Part shown: positions 1 through 8,843 of the stretch, piece after piece
Layout: the number at the start of each line of letters is the position of its first letter
Numbering within the stretch: the stretch's first letter is position 1
Origin: Kaistia granuli DSM 23481
GTDB taxonomy: Bacteria > Pseudomonadota > Alphaproteobacteria > Rhizobiales > Kaistiaceae
Direction of reading: 5' to 3'
Length of the DNA: 64,000 nucleotides
Assembly: GCF_000380505.1 (NCBI RefSeq)
Contig: NZ_AQYH01000007.1
Span: 1 to 64,000 of the forward strand
Program-made: the position numbers and the translations under genes
The notes under the pieces: model-generated
Seen by the model: the letters and a program-made list of their open reading frames with translations, nothing else
Database searches by the model: none
Told to the model about the DNA's origin: nothing

Positions 1-31
1 CGAAAAATTCTCTTCACGATGAAACACAAAC

Positions 32-70
32 AAAAACCCCGCCGCGCGTACCCTCGCCGGCGGGGTTTTT
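32..70. terminator. Bidirectional rho-independent terminator
   Basis: A 13-bp perfect stem (AAAAACCCCGCCG pairing with CGGCGGGGTTTTT) with a 13-nt loop, flanked by A and T runs, so it can end transcripts from either side. The gene it serves on the left lies outside the window. Confidence 0.8.
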
Positions 71-579
71 GCGTTCAAACAACACCAAATGAACAAGCAA
101 AGGCCGAGAAGACGCGAAGAGCGCGCAGCGGCAAGCCGGACGAGGACAGGCCGTCGGGACGCTCGAGCGACCAGACCCTCGTCTGCCAAAGCAGATACGA
201 CGATTCTTTCGGCTGCATCGGCAGGCGTGCCGCCCGAGCTCGTGGTTCAAGTCCCAGGTCCCAGGTCCGGGGCTCAAGTCCACGCTCCAGCCCTGCCTCG
301 GCCCGAGCTTGACGCCACCCAGCGCCACGACCTATCCCCAAATCGGACGCGGATGCGGACGAGGGGCGGGTTCGCTCGGTCTCCTCGCGAGACGGCGGCC
401 AGGCAAGGCCGCTCGGCCGTCCGCCAGGGCACCTGGGGAGGCGGGGAGGCTACACAGGTCGATCCGCAGGCCAGCTGTTCGCTCGTTTCTCCCAGTGCTG
501 GGTTCGAGGGCGGTGGCATAAGGGCAGCAACGCGAAACCGGGCCGCAAAGCTCGGCGTCGGCCCACCGAGCGCCGAATC
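71..579. other. Intergenic, no gene supported
   Basis: About 500 bases with no reading frame that looks like a protein; the open frames are Arg/Pro/Ala-rich, as expected of GC-rich noncoding DNA, and one runs into the regulator gene on the other strand. Around 245-285 there are short reiterations of CCCAGGT and CTCAAGTCC. It lies downstream of the GntR gene. Confidence 0.6.
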
Positions 580-1311
580 CTATTCGGCCGCGTCGACGGT
601 CAACGGCAGCATGCGCTCGCGCGAGGCGGCGAGGAGATGCGTCATCGCCCGCGCCGCCTCGTCTGGACGACGGGCGACGATCGCGGTCCGCACCGCGTCG
701 TGCAGCGCGATGTCCTCCGCCGGCTGGGCGGCGTTGCGCTGCAGCATCTCGGACGAGACGCGGAGCGCCGATTTGACCGCGCTGCCGATCGTCACGAACA
801 GGCCGTTATGCGAGGCGTTGATGATCGCCATATGGAAGCCGAGCGCGGATTCCGACGTCGCCTTGATCGGCAGCTTCTGGTCATAGGCGGCGACCAGCTC
901 GTGGAACTGATGCTCGATCTGCGCCAGATCCTCGGCCGTGCCGTCGCGCGCCGCCAGGAACGAGGCGCGCGGCTCGAAGCAGATCCGCATCTCGAAGATG
1001 TCCTCGACGATCTTGTGGTCGAACTGCGCCTGCAGGCGCCAGGCGAGCACGTCGCGGTCAAGCAGATTCCATTCGGCGAACGGCATTACCCGTGTGCCGA
1101 TTTTCGGCGATACCTCGATCAGTCGCTTTCCCGCGAGGCTCTTCACCGCTTCGCGGATCGTCGTCCGGCTGACGCCATAGGTCTGGCACAGCTCGCTTTC
1201 GATCGGCAGTGAGGTCCCGGGGACGAATTCGCCGGACACAATCCGTACGCCAATATGATTGGCGACCTGCGCGCTCATCGTGCCGACTGATAGAAGCTCA
1301 CGCTCCAGCAT
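580..1311 (-). CDS. GntR-family transcriptional regulator, FadR subfamily (FCD domain)
   Basis: A 243-residue DNA-binding repressor or activator. The N-terminal winged helix (about residues 10-75) carries the typical GntR recognition helix, SRTTIREAVKSL, followed by an all-helical FCD effector domain (about 90-225), which in the family binds small organic acids or sugar acids. I chose the ATG at 1311 because GGAGAGG lies six bases upstream; an in-frame TTG at 1329 would add six residues. It is divergent from the sugar transporter and arabinofuranosidase genes and probably controls them from the 467-bp gap between. The effector cannot be read from sequence; an arabinose- or uronate-derived ligand is a guess from context. 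Confidence 0.9.
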   Translation of the reverse strand: MLERELLSVGTMSAQVANHIGVRIVSGEFVPGTSLPIESELCQTYGVSRTTIREAVKSLAGKRLIEVSPKIGTRVMPFAEWNLLDRDVLAWRLQAQFDHKIVEDIFEMRICFEPRASFLAARDGTAEDLAQIEHQFHELVAAYDQKLPIKATSESALGFHMAIINASHNGLFVTIGSAVKSALRVSSEMLQRNAAQPAEDIALHDAVRTAIVARRPDEAARAMTHLLAASRERMLPLTVDAAE

Positions 1312-1778
1312 TACGCCCTCTCCCGCCAAGCTTCACCCTTTACGCGGTTTCCGATGCGTTGGCCAAGTCCTCGCATCCTTCCTGTCCGACCCCGCCCCCC
1401 CCCTGCGCCGCGATCCGGTCGATCGGAACAAGCGCGGAGGAGCGGATTGACAAACCCATGGATCAAAACCATGATCGATGCATATGATAATACCATTGGC
1501 CGCCTCTTGGGGAGAGGCTTCGTGGGAAATCGTATGAAGTGGCCGAAATCGGGGAGTTTCCGGAAGCCGGCCTGGAGAGAGCTGCGTGTCAATGGCTGCG
1601 AGAGGTGCGGCGCGGCGCGCGGAGTGCGGCACGACGAGGCAGGCACGGCATCCATGCCGGGGCTTCTTCTACCGAGAAATGACTCGCTCCCGCGGGGGTG
1701 AGGCGGAGTGAATGTCGCCGGAGGACGGGTCTTGTTGGGAGACCCGAGGCGCGACGATAAAAGCGGAGGAATCGCGTT
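1312..1778. other. Divergent regulatory region between regulator and sugar transporter
   Basis: A 467-bp gap, longer than usual here. An A+T-rich patch at about 1445-1500 stands out in GC-rich surroundings and holds a good sigma-70-like promoter and short inverted repeats (annotated separately). The remaining 280 bases before the binding-protein gene would form a long leader; I see no riboswitch or short leader peptide in it. GGAGGA near 1766 is the ribosome-binding site for the binding-protein gene. Confidence 0.5.
1447..1475 (+). promoter_or_regulatory. Candidate promoter with embedded operator for the sugar transporter
   Basis: TTGACA (1447-1452), a 17-bp spacer, then CATGAT (1470-1475, four of six matches to TATAAT). 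An inverted repeat CATGG-N7-CCATG (1457-1473) occupies the spacer and the -10 box, where a bound GntR-type repressor would block polymerase. A second imperfect palindrome, ATGCATATGATAATACCAT, follows at about 1478-1496. The call rests on sequence match only. Confidence 0.4.
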
Positions 1779-3056
1779 ATGCGGAAGCTGATGACGAAGG
1801 CGCTCGCCACGGCGGCGCTGCTGGCCCTGACGGTTGGCGCACAGGCCAAGGAAACCGTGGTCTGGTGGGACTTCCTGTCGGGCGGTGACGGCGTCCGGAT
1901 GAAGTCGTTGATCGAAGAATTCAACAAGACCAACCCGGATATCGAGATCCAGGCGACGACGCTCGAATGGGGCGTGCCCTTCTACACCAAGGTTCAGACC
2001 TCGGCCGCTGTCGGCGAGGGTCCGGATGTCATGACCTACCATCTGTCGCGTCTGCCGCTCGGCGTCGATTCGGGCGTTCTGCGCGAGATCACCGCGGACG
2101 AGCTGAAGGCCGCCGGCATTGACGGCGCCAATTATGCGCCCGCCAACTGGAAGGCCGCGCAGGTCGACGGGAAGCAGTATGCCGTGCCCTTCGATATCCA
2201 TTCGATCGTCCTGTTCTACAACAAGGATGCACTCAAGAAGGCCGACCTTCTGGGCGAGGACGGCAAGCCGAAGGGCTTGGATGGCATCGAGAACTTCGAC
2301 GCCGCGCTGAAGAAGCTCAAGGATGCCGGCTATGACTACGGCATGTCCTTCCAGACGGCCGGCGACGGCGGTGTGTGGCGCGTCTTCTATTCGCTCTTCA
2401 ACCAGCAGGGCGGCGAGTTCTTCAAGGACGGCAAGTTCCTCGACGGCGACAATGTCGACAAGGCAGCGAAGGCAGCCGGCGCAATGGCCAAGTGGGTCTC
2501 GGACGGCGTCGTGCCGAAGCAGACCGACTACAATCCGTCGATTGCCCTCTTCACGTCCGGCAAGGCAGCGACCCTGATGAACGGCGTCTGGGAAGTCCCG
2601 ACCATGGCCGACCTCGCCAAGCAGGGTAAGCTCGGCTTCGAGTGGGGCGCGGTCCAGATCCCGACCCTGTTCGACAAGCCCGCGACCTGGGCGGACTCGC
2701 ACGCCTTTGCCATTCCGGACCGCAAGGGCAAGGAGATCTCGCCGGAGAAGCTGAAGGCCGTTCTGACCGCGATCAAGTGGATGAACGAGCACTCGATCAG
2801 CTGGGCCAATGCCGGTCACATCCCGGCCTATGTCCCGGTGACCCAGACCGAGGCGTTCAAGACCATGGAGCCGAACGCGACCTATTCGACGCTGGCCGCA
2901 ACCGCCGTCTTCGATCCGACCAGCAAGCTCGCTGGCGTCGCCTCGCCGGTCTATGAGGCCTCCGCCAACAACATCACCACGGTGGTGAATGGCGACATGG
3001 ATGCCCAGGCGGGCGCCGAGGGCCTGCGCGACGAACTGCAGGGACTTCAGGACTAG
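1779..3056 (+). CDS. Sugar ABC transporter, extracellular substrate-binding protein (family 1)
   Basis: A 425-residue periplasmic solute-binding protein. A Sec signal peptide (KALATAALLALTVGAQA, cleavage near residue 23) is followed by the family 1 fold: a beta strand with VVWWDF, the helix MKSLIEEFNKTNPDIEI, the QYAVPFDIHSIVLFYNKD segment typical of maltose and oligosaccharide binders, and a long C-terminal helical region. It delivers a sugar to the two permeases encoded just downstream. The arabinofuranosidase at the end of the cluster suggests an arabinose-containing oligosaccharide, but that is inference. A stable hairpin after its stop codon probably favours this protein over the permeases. 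Confidence 0.92.
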   Translation: MRKLMTKALATAALLALTVGAQAKETVVWWDFLSGGDGVRMKSLIEEFNKTNPDIEIQATTLEWGVPFYTKVQTSAAVGEGPDVMTYHLSRLPLGVDSGVLREITADELKAAGIDGANYAPANWKAAQVDGKQYAVPFDIHSIVLFYNKDALKKADLLGEDGKPKGLDGIENFDAALKKLKDAGYDYGMSFQTAGDGGVWRVFYSLFNQQGGEFFKDGKFLDGDNVDKAAKAAGAMAKWVSDGVVPKQTDYNPSIALFTSGKAATLMNGVWEVPTMADLAKQGKLGFEWGAVQIPTLFDKPATWADSHAFAIPDRKGKEISPEKLKAVLTAIKWMNEHSISWANAGHIPAYVPVTQTEAFKTMEPNATYSTLAATAVFDPTSKLAGVASPVYEASANNITTVVNGDMDAQAGAEGLRDELQGLQD

Positions 3057-3078
3057 TCCTGAACTATCGACGCTTCAC

Positions 3079-3104
3079 GACCCGGCCGGTTCGCCGGCCG
3101 GGTC
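3079..3104 (+). promoter_or_regulatory. Intercistronic UUCG-tetraloop hairpin
   Basis: GACCCGGCCGG and CCGGCCGGGTC form a perfect 11-bp stem closed by a TTCG tetraloop, 22 bases after the binding-protein stop and 27 before the first permease. No T run follows, so it is more likely a 3' stabiliser or partial attenuator than a full terminator. Such hairpins between binding-protein and permease genes commonly set the excess of binding protein. Confidence 0.7.
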
Positions 3105-3131
3105 ACCCGCCTTGAAGCCTGGAAGCCTCCC

Positions 3132-4004
3132 ATGCACACCAAATCACGCGATAACTGGGTCGCGGCGGCCTTTGTGGCCCCCTTCGTTATCGCCTATCTC
3201 GTCCTGTTCCTGTACCCGACCGTCCGGATGGTGATCCTCACCTTCACCGACGCGCCTCTGATTGGCGCCGGGAAATGGATAGGCTTCAAGAACTATCAGA
3301 GGCTCTTCAACGACAAAGCCTATATCAGTGCTGTCTGGAATACGGGCTATTTCGTTTTGTTGACCGTTATTCCGAACACCCTGCTCGGCCTCGTCTTCGC
3401 GATGATGGTCAATCGGCAGAAGGGTTACGTCCAGAGCTTCATCCTGGCGGCGTTCTTCCTTCCCTACATCCTTCCTGTCTCGGTCGTGTACCGCATCTGG
3501 GAATGGATGATGGACTACCAGTTCGGCATTGCTCAGTACGCGCTCGACGCATTCTATGGCGAGCGGGTCGCGGTCTTCCGCAACAAGGTCTGGGCCATGC
3601 CGATGATGGCCTTCGTGACGATCTGGTGGACGATCGGTTTCAACGTGCTGCTGTTCATCGCCGGACTGCGAAACATCTCCCAGGACATGTATGACGCTTC
3701 GGCTCTTGACGGCGCCAAGCGCTGGAAGCAGTTCCGCTACATCACCTGGCCCCTGATCTGGCCGGTGACGGCGCTCGTGCTGACGATCCAGTTGATTCTG
3801 CAGCTCAAGATTTTCGACCAGATCTACCTGCTGACACTGGGCGGCAACGTCAACAACACCATGGTTCTGGTCCAGTACATCTACAAACAGGCATTCCAGC
3901 TCAACAAGGGCGGCTATGGCGCGACGGTTGCGTTTTCCCTGTTCGCAATCATCGTCGTGGTCTCGGTGTTGCAGTATCAGGCTCTGAGGGCGAGACCGCG
4001 ATGA
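3132..4004 (+). CDS. Sugar ABC transporter permease (MalF/UgpA-like)
   Basis: A 290-residue inner-membrane permease with six predicted transmembrane helices, the first at about residues 15-35. The cytoplasmic EAA-type loop that docks the ATPase reads YDASALDGAKRWKQFRYIT at about 190-210. Its stop overlaps the start of the second permease by four bases (ATGA), indicating translational coupling. No ATPase gene lies in the locus, so it must use an ATPase encoded elsewhere, perhaps a shared MsmX/UgpC-like one. Confidence 0.92.
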   Translation: MHTKSRDNWVAAAFVAPFVIAYLVLFLYPTVRMVILTFTDAPLIGAGKWIGFKNYQRLFNDKAYISAVWNTGYFVLLTVIPNTLLGLVFAMMVNRQKGYVQSFILAAFFLPYILPVSVVYRIWEWMMDYQFGIAQYALDAFYGERVAVFRNKVWAMPMMAFVTIWWTIGFNVLLFIAGLRNISQDMYDASALDGAKRWKQFRYITWPLIWPVTALVLTIQLILQLKIFDQIYLLTLGGNVNNTMVLVQYIYKQAFQLNKGGYGATVAFSLFAIIVVVSVLQYQALRARPR

Positions 4005-4834
4005 ATCTTCTCAGGATCGATTTCGCCGGACGCCTGATCACGCTGGTCACGCTCGCCATCGCCATCGTCTGGGCGTTCCCTCTTTACTGGGCGGTCATAA
4101 CGACTTTGAAGCCCGAATTCGAGGTGGCGCAGCCGGGGCTCAACCTGCTGCCGAAAACCTGGACGCTCGGCGCCTATACCCATGTGCTGACGACGACCAA
4201 GATCGGCCAGTGGTACGTCAACTCCGTCGTCGTCGCGGTGGCGGTGACCGTGCTTGTCGTCATGATGGGCGCGCTCTGCGGCTATGCGCTGTCGCAGCTG
4301 AGGTTCCGCGGCCGAACGGCGCTGTGGTTCACCGTGCTGGCGAGCTTCATGGTGCCGATCCAGGCGCTGATCGTCACGCATTTCGTGCTGATGAGCCAGT
4401 TCGGGCTGATCAACTCGTGGCTCGGCATCGTCTTGCCGCAGCTGATCGTTCCGGTCGTCGTCATCGTCTACAAACAGTTCTTCGACAGCGTGCCGAAGGA
4501 TTTTCGCGAGGCCGCGCGCGTGGATGGCGCCAACGAGTTCGACATCTTCTTCCGCATCTACCTGCCGATGAATTGGGGCGTCACCACCGCGCTGGCGATC
4601 ATCACCTTCATCGGCGCCTGGAACGCCTTTCTCTGGCCGTTCCTCGTCTCGACCGCTGATGACACAATGACCGTCACGGTCGGCATCACGATGGTGAAGG
4701 AAAACTTCGGCGTCCAATACGCCCGAAACCTCGCCGCCGCCGTGCTCGCGGCGCTGCCAGTCGCCATCGCCTACCTGGTTTTCCAGAGGCGCGTGACCCA
4801 GGCGATCATGCTTTCCGCCGGCATCAAGGGATAG
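4001..4834 (+). CDS. Sugar ABC transporter permease (MalG/UgpE-like)
   Basis: A 277-residue inner-membrane partner of the preceding permease, with six predicted transmembrane helices. Its EAA loop is REAARVDGANEFDIFFRIY at about residues 168-186, the usual place in this family. It starts inside the stop of the upstream permease and is followed after 94 bases by the arabinofuranosidase gene in the same direction, so the four genes probably form one transcript. Confidence 0.92.
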   Translation: MNLLRIDFAGRLITLVTLAIAIVWAFPLYWAVITTLKPEFEVAQPGLNLLPKTWTLGAYTHVLTTTKIGQWYVNSVVVAVAVTVLVVMMGALCGYALSQLRFRGRTALWFTVLASFMVPIQALIVTHFVLMSQFGLINSWLGIVLPQLIVPVVVIVYKQFFDSVPKDFREAARVDGANEFDIFFRIYLPMNWGVTTALAIITFIGAWNAFLWPFLVSTADDTMTVTVGITMVKENFGVQYARNLAAAVLAALPVAIAYLVFQRRVTQAIMLSAGIKG

Positions 4835-4928
4835 GCGGACCCGTATTCACCCGCCGCCGCTCGGCCCCCGGGCCCCGCGGCGGCTCCTCCCACGACCGAT
4901 CCAAGGCCAATCCGAAAGCTTCCCACCC

Positions 4929-6455
4929 ATGTTGAACGCCAAACTCATCGTCGACCGCGACTTTGTCGTTTCCGAACTCGACCGGCGCATCTTTGGCACC
5001 TTCGTCGAGCATATGGGCCGCTGCGTCTATGGCGGCATCTACGAGCCCGGCCACGCGACCGCCGACGAGGACGGCTTCCGCGGCGACGTGCTGGAGCTGA
5101 CCAAGGAACTCGGCACCACCATCATCCGCTATCCCGGCGGCAACTTCCTCTCCGGCTACAATTGGGAAGACGGCGTCGGCCCGGCCGACAAGCGCCCCGT
5201 TCGCCGCGACCTCGCCTGGTTCTCGACCGAGACGAACCAGTTCGGCACCAACGAGTTCATGAAGTGGGCCGCGAAGGCCGACATCGAGCCGATGTTCGGC
5301 GTCAATCTCGGCACCAAGGGCCCCGACGAGGCGCGCCAGTTCCTCGAATACTGCAACCACGAGGGCGGTTCGGCGCTGTCGGATCTCCGCAAGGAGCACG
5401 GCTACGAGAAGCCGCACGACATCAAGTTTTGGTGCCTCGGCAACGAGATGGATGGTCCCTGGCAGATCTGCCACAAGACGGCGGAGGAATATGGCCGCGT
5501 CGCGCTCGAGACCGCCAAGGTGATGCGTTGGGTCGATCCGACCATCCAGCTCGCCGCCTGCGGCTCGTCGCATCGCAACATGCCGACCTACGGCTCGTGG
5601 GAGTACCAGGTCCTCGATCATTGCTATGACGAGGTCGATTTCATCTCTCTGCACACCTACTTCAACAACCATGCGGATTCGGCCGCCGAATATTTCGGCG
5701 TCATCGAGCTGCTGGATGCGTTCATCAAGGAAGTGGCGGCGATCTGTGACGCCGTCGGCGCCAAGCGCCGCTCGCACAAGAAGATCATGTTGTCGCTGGA
5801 CGAATGGAACGTCTGGTACAAGACCCACAAGATCGAGAACATGCGCGTCCCCGGCTGGCCGGAAGCGCCGAAGCTGATCGAGGAAGTCTACAACACCGAG
5901 GACGCCCTGATCGTCGGTGGCGCCCTGATCGCCATGCTGAACAATGCCGATCGCGTCAAGGTCGCCTGCCTGGCGCAGCTCGTTAACGTCATCGGCCCGA
6001 TCATGACCGAGACCGGCGGCGACGCCTGGCGCCAGACGATTTTCCATCCCTTCGCGCTCGCCTCGAAGTACGGCCATGGCCGCGTCCTGAAGAGCGTGGC
6101 GGTGTCCGACTCCTACAGCGCCAAGACCTTCCCGGAGATCCCGTATCTCTATGCGACCGTGATCGACAATCCGGCCGACGGCACGACGACGGTGATCGCG
6201 CTCAACCGCAGCCTGTCCGACCCGATGGAAGTCGAAGTCGAACTGCGCGGCCTCGGTACCGATCGCGAGCTGGTGCATGCGACCGAGCTGCATCACTCCA
6301 ACCTCAAGGCCGTCAACACCAAGGATGCGCCGAACACCGTCGCGCCCAAGGTCAACAACGACGTCAAGATCGACGGCGAGCGGATGACCATCCGTCTGAA
6401 GCCGGCCTCGTTCAACGTCATCACCACCCGGGCGACACCGGTCGGCAACGCCTGA
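4929..6455 (+). CDS. abfA: Intracellular alpha-L-arabinofuranosidase, GH51
   Basis: A 508-residue glycoside hydrolase that releases terminal arabinofuranose from arabino-oligosaccharides. There is no signal peptide, so it acts in the cytoplasm on imported oligosaccharides. The GH51 catalytic pair is visible: the acid/base in CLGNEMDGPW (E173) and the nucleophile in LSLDEWNVWY (E292), almost the same positions as in characterised GH51 enzymes. The (beta/alpha)8 barrel is followed by a C-terminal beta domain from about residue 390. It is the last gene of the sugar cluster, ended by a strong terminator. Length is normal for the family. Confidence 0.95.
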   Translation: MLNAKLIVDRDFVVSELDRRIFGTFVEHMGRCVYGGIYEPGHATADEDGFRGDVLELTKELGTTIIRYPGGNFLSGYNWEDGVGPADKRPVRRDLAWFSTETNQFGTNEFMKWAAKADIEPMFGVNLGTKGPDEARQFLEYCNHEGGSALSDLRKEHGYEKPHDIKFWCLGNEMDGPWQICHKTAEEYGRVALETAKVMRWVDPTIQLAACGSSHRNMPTYGSWEYQVLDHCYDEVDFISLHTYFNNHADSAAEYFGVIELLDAFIKEVAAICDAVGAKRRSHKKIMLSLDEWNVWYKTHKIENMRVPGWPEAPKLIEEVYNTEDALIVGGALIAMLNNADRVKVACLAQLVNVIGPIMTETGGDAWRQTIFHPFALASKYGHGRVLKSVAVSDSYSAKTFPEIPYLYATVIDNPADGTTTVIALNRSLSDPMEVEVELRGLGTDRELVHATELHHSNLKAVNTKDAPNTVAPKVNNDVKIDGERMTIRLKPASFNVITTRATPVGNA

Positions 6456-6480
6456 TCGCGTTCGTTCCGCAAGACAAGCT

Positions 6481-6513
6481 GCGCCCGCATCGTCACGATG
6501 CGGGCGCTTCTTT
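6481..6513 (+). terminator. Terminator of the sugar-uptake cluster
   Basis: GCGCCCGCATCG and CGATGCGGGCGC form a 12-bp stem with a TCA loop, followed by TTCTTT. It lies 25 bases after the arabinofuranosidase stop and isolates the cluster from ccmC. Confidence 0.75.
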
Positions 6514-6570
6514 GCGTAAGGCTCAATCGGTCGCGTTGCGATTATCGCAACACGACCCTATGACATCGGC

Positions 6571-7314
6571 ATGGCCCTTCTCGATCTCGCCAATCCGACG
6601 CGCTTCATGACCCTGACCGGTCGCATCCTGCCCTGGCTGTGGGCGGTGACGGCGATCGTGCTCGGCACGGGGCTCTATCTCGCCCTCTTCGTCGCGCCCG
6701 CCGACTACCAGCAGGGCGAGACGGTCAAGATCATGTTCATCCATGTGCCGGCGGCGTGGCTCTCCATGTTCGGCTACGGCATGATGGCGACATCCGCGCT
6801 CGGTACGCTGGTCTGGCGTCACCCGCTCGCCGATGTCGCCGCCCGCGCCGTCGCGCCGATCGGCGCCTCCTTCACGCTGATGGCGCTCGTGACCGGCTCG
6901 CTCTGGGGCAAGCCGATGTGGGGCACCTGGTGGGAGTGGGACGCCCGGATGACGTCGGTGCTCATCCTTTTCCTGATGTATCTCGGCCTGATCGCGCTCT
7001 GGAACGCCATCGAGGATCCGATCAAGGCCGGCCGCGTCGGCGCGGTGCTGATCCTGGTCGGCTCGGTCAATCTGCCGATCATCAAGTTCTCGGTCGACTG
7101 GTGGAACACGCTGCACCAGCCGGCGAGCGTCTTCCGCATGGGCGGCTCGACGATCGCGCCGAGCATGCTCTATCCGCTGCTGATCTGCGCGGTCGGCGCG
7201 ACGCTGCTGTTCATCGCGCTCAGCCTGATGGCGATGCGTAACGAGATCCTGCGCCGTCGCATCCGGGCGCTGCGCCTGGTCGCCGCCGCCAGCCCCGCGG
7301 GAGCCTCGGCATGA
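6571..7314 (+). CDS. ccmC: Haem exporter permease CcmC
   Basis: A 247-residue inner-membrane protein of cytochrome c maturation System I. It works with CcmA, B and D to load haem onto the chaperone CcmE at the periplasmic face. Six transmembrane helices are predicted. The tryptophan-rich haem-handling motif reads GTWWEWDARMTSVL at about residues 113-126, and the flanking His ligand segments HVPAAW and WWNTLHQPAS are present. Its stop overlaps the ccmD start by four bases. Its usual upstream partners ccmA and ccmB are not here but 40 kb away on the other strand. Confidence 0.95.
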   Translation: MALLDLANPTRFMTLTGRILPWLWAVTAIVLGTGLYLALFVAPADYQQGETVKIMFIHVPAAWLSMFGYGMMATSALGTLVWRHPLADVAARAVAPIGASFTLMALVTGSLWGKPMWGTWWEWDARMTSVLILFLMYLGLIALWNAIEDPIKAGRVGAVLILVGSVNLPIIKFSVDWWNTLHQPASVFRMGGSTIAPSMLYPLLICAVGATLLFIALSLMAMRNEILRRRIRALRLVAAASPAGASA

Positions 7315-7508
7315 TGGGCACACTCGGGCCGCATGCCGGCTTCATCCTCGCCGCCTATGGCGTGACGATCGTCATCGTGCTGGCGCTTGTCGGCTGGATC
7401 CTGCTGGACGGGCGCATGCTGCGCGGCCAGCTTGCCGATCTCGAGGCGCGCGGGATCCGCCGCCGCTCCGCCCGCAAGGCGGCCGACCATCCGACAGGGA
7501 CAAGATGA
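7311..7508 (+). CDS. ccmD: Haem exporter protein CcmD
   Basis: A 65-residue single-span membrane protein that helps release haem-loaded CcmE from the CcmABC complex. It has one hydrophobic helix (AGFILAAYGVTIVIVLALVGWILL) followed by a basic cytoplasmic tail, the standard CcmD pattern. It overlaps both neighbours by four bases (ATGA), so translation of ccmC, ccmD and ccmG is coupled. Confidence 0.88.
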   Translation: MMGTLGPHAGFILAAYGVTIVIVLALVGWILLDGRMLRGQLADLEARGIRRRSARKAADHPTGTR

Positions 7509-8098
7509 CCGAGACCAAGGCTTCGGAGACCGCGAAACCGTCCCGTTCGCTGGGGCGACGCCTGGCGATCTGGGCGCCGATCGCCGCCTTCGCCGCGCTG
7601 GCGGTTCTGTTCGTGATCCGGCTGGAGCAGGGCGGCGATCCCTCGCGGATCCCGTCCGCCCTGATCGGCCGTCCGGCGCCGGTGACGGTGCTGCCGCCGC
7701 TGGCCGGTCTCGACAAGCCCGGCATCGACACCGCCGATTTCGCCGGCAAGGTCACCTTGGTCAATATCTGGGCGTCGTGGTGCGGACCTTGCCGCGAGGA
7801 ACATCCGTTCCTCGAGAAGCTGGCGACCGACAAGCGGATCCAGCTCGTCGGCATCAATTACAAGGACCAGCCGACGAACGCCCGCGCCTTCCTCGGCCAG
7901 CTCGGCAATCCCTATGCGGCTGTCGGCGTCGATGAAAAGGGCCGCAGCTCGATCGACTGGGGTGTCTATGGCGTGCCGGAGACGTTCCTGGTCGGGCGCG
8001 ACGGCACAATCCGCTTCAAGTTCGTCGGCCCGCTCGGCGAGCAAAGCCTGGCCGAGGTCCTGATGCCCGAGATCGAGAAGGCGCTTACAGCGCCGTGA
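7505..8098 (+). CDS. ccmG: Thiol:disulfide interchange protein CcmG/DsbE
   Basis: A 197-residue membrane-anchored periplasmic thioredoxin that reduces the haem-binding CXXCH cysteines of apocytochrome c. An N-terminal anchor helix at about residues 20-40 is followed by a thioredoxin domain with the redox motif WCGPC (C93, C96) and a cis-proline region, YGVPETFLVGRDG, near 158-170. It ends the ccmC-D-G run and is convergent with the septation protein gene. Confidence 0.95.
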   Translation: MTETKASETAKPSRSLGRRLAIWAPIAAFAALAVLFVIRLEQGGDPSRIPSALIGRPAPVTVLPPLAGLDKPGIDTADFAGKVTLVNIWASWCGPCREEHPFLEKLATDKRIQLVGINYKDQPTNARAFLGQLGNPYAAVGVDEKGRSSIDWGVYGVPETFLVGRDGTIRFKFVGPLGEQSLAEVLMPEIEKALTAP

Positions 8099-8139
8099 TT
8101 TGTTAGGGTCGGATCCGCGCCGGGACAGGTCTCGTCGGT

Positions 8140-8162
8140 CACCTCTCCCTCATGGAGAGGTG
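8140..8162. repeat. Short palindrome between convergent genes
   Basis: CACCTCTCC and GGAGAGGTG form a 9-bp stem with a 5-nt loop, followed at about 8180 by another GAGAGAGGTGAGG. The sequence resembles the CACCTCTCC-type dispersed intergenic repeats common in rhizobial genomes. There is no T run, so it is not an obvious terminator. Confidence 0.45.
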
Positions 8163-8201
8163 ATGGGGCGCCTTGCCAGAGAGAGGTGAGGAGGCGCGCC
8201 C

Positions 8202-8843
8202 TCAACGCGTCGGCTGCGATTCGGCCTTCTCGTCGGCGATCGTCGTGCGCGAGATCAGCGGCAGCTGGAACAGCGTGAAGGCGAAGGTCAGCGGCATGAT
8301 GCCGAACACCTTGAAATTCACCCAGAGATCCGTCGCCGCCTTGGGGTCGGCCAGATAGGCGTCGGCGCCCTTCCAGATGACGATGTTCAGGACGGCGAGC
8401 GCCAGGAAGAACACGCCCCAGCGGAAGGTCAGCTTGCGCCAGCCCTCATCGGTCAGCTTGAACACGGAATCGAAGACATAGCCGAGCAGCGGGCGGCCGA
8501 AGGCGAGACCGCCGAGCAGCACGCCGCCGAACAGCGTGTTGACGATGGTCGGCTTCAGCTTGATGAAGGTGTCGTCATGCAGCCAGAGCGTCAATCCGCC
8601 GAATACGACAACGACGATGCCCGTCACCAGCGGCATGATCGGGAGCTTGCGGGTCATGGAGTAGGACACAGCCAGCGCCGCCAGCGTCGCGACCATGAAC
8701 AGGCCCGTCGCCCAATAGATGTCGGCTCGCGCATTGGCGAAGAAAAAGACGCCGAGCGGACCCAGTTCCAGCGCGAGCTTCAGGAGCGGATTGAGCTCCT
8801 TGCGGGCGGGATCGTTCGGGGCGCGTTCGATTTCGAGTGTCAT
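8202..8843 (-). CDS. yciB: Septation protein A / inner membrane-spanning protein YciB
   Basis: A 213-residue inner-membrane protein of the IspZ/YciB family with five or six hydrophobic helices. The family motifs [17 protein letters not shown] near the N terminus and [16 protein letters not shown] near the C terminus are clear. In enteric bacteria it links cell-envelope synthesis and division proteins; its biochemical role is unsettled. It sits downstream of ftsY on the minus strand, a common alphaproteobacterial order, with a REP-like repeat in the gap. Confidence 0.92.
   Translation of the reverse strand: MTLEIERAPNDPARKELNPLLKLALELGPLGVFFFANARADIYWATGLFMVATLAALAVSYSMTRKLPIMPLVTGIVVVVFGGLTLWLHDDTFIKLKPTIVNTLFGGVLLGGLAFGRPLLGYVFDSVFKLTDEGWRKLTFRWGVFFLALAVLNIVIWKGADAYLADPKAATDLWVNFKVFGIMPLTFAFTLFQLPLISRTTIADEKAESQPTR

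Noticed and set aside
89-886. A 265-codon open frame at the left end
   Set aside because: Its 3' half overlaps the GntR regulator on the other strand and its 5' half is low-complexity Arg/Ser; no family resemblance.
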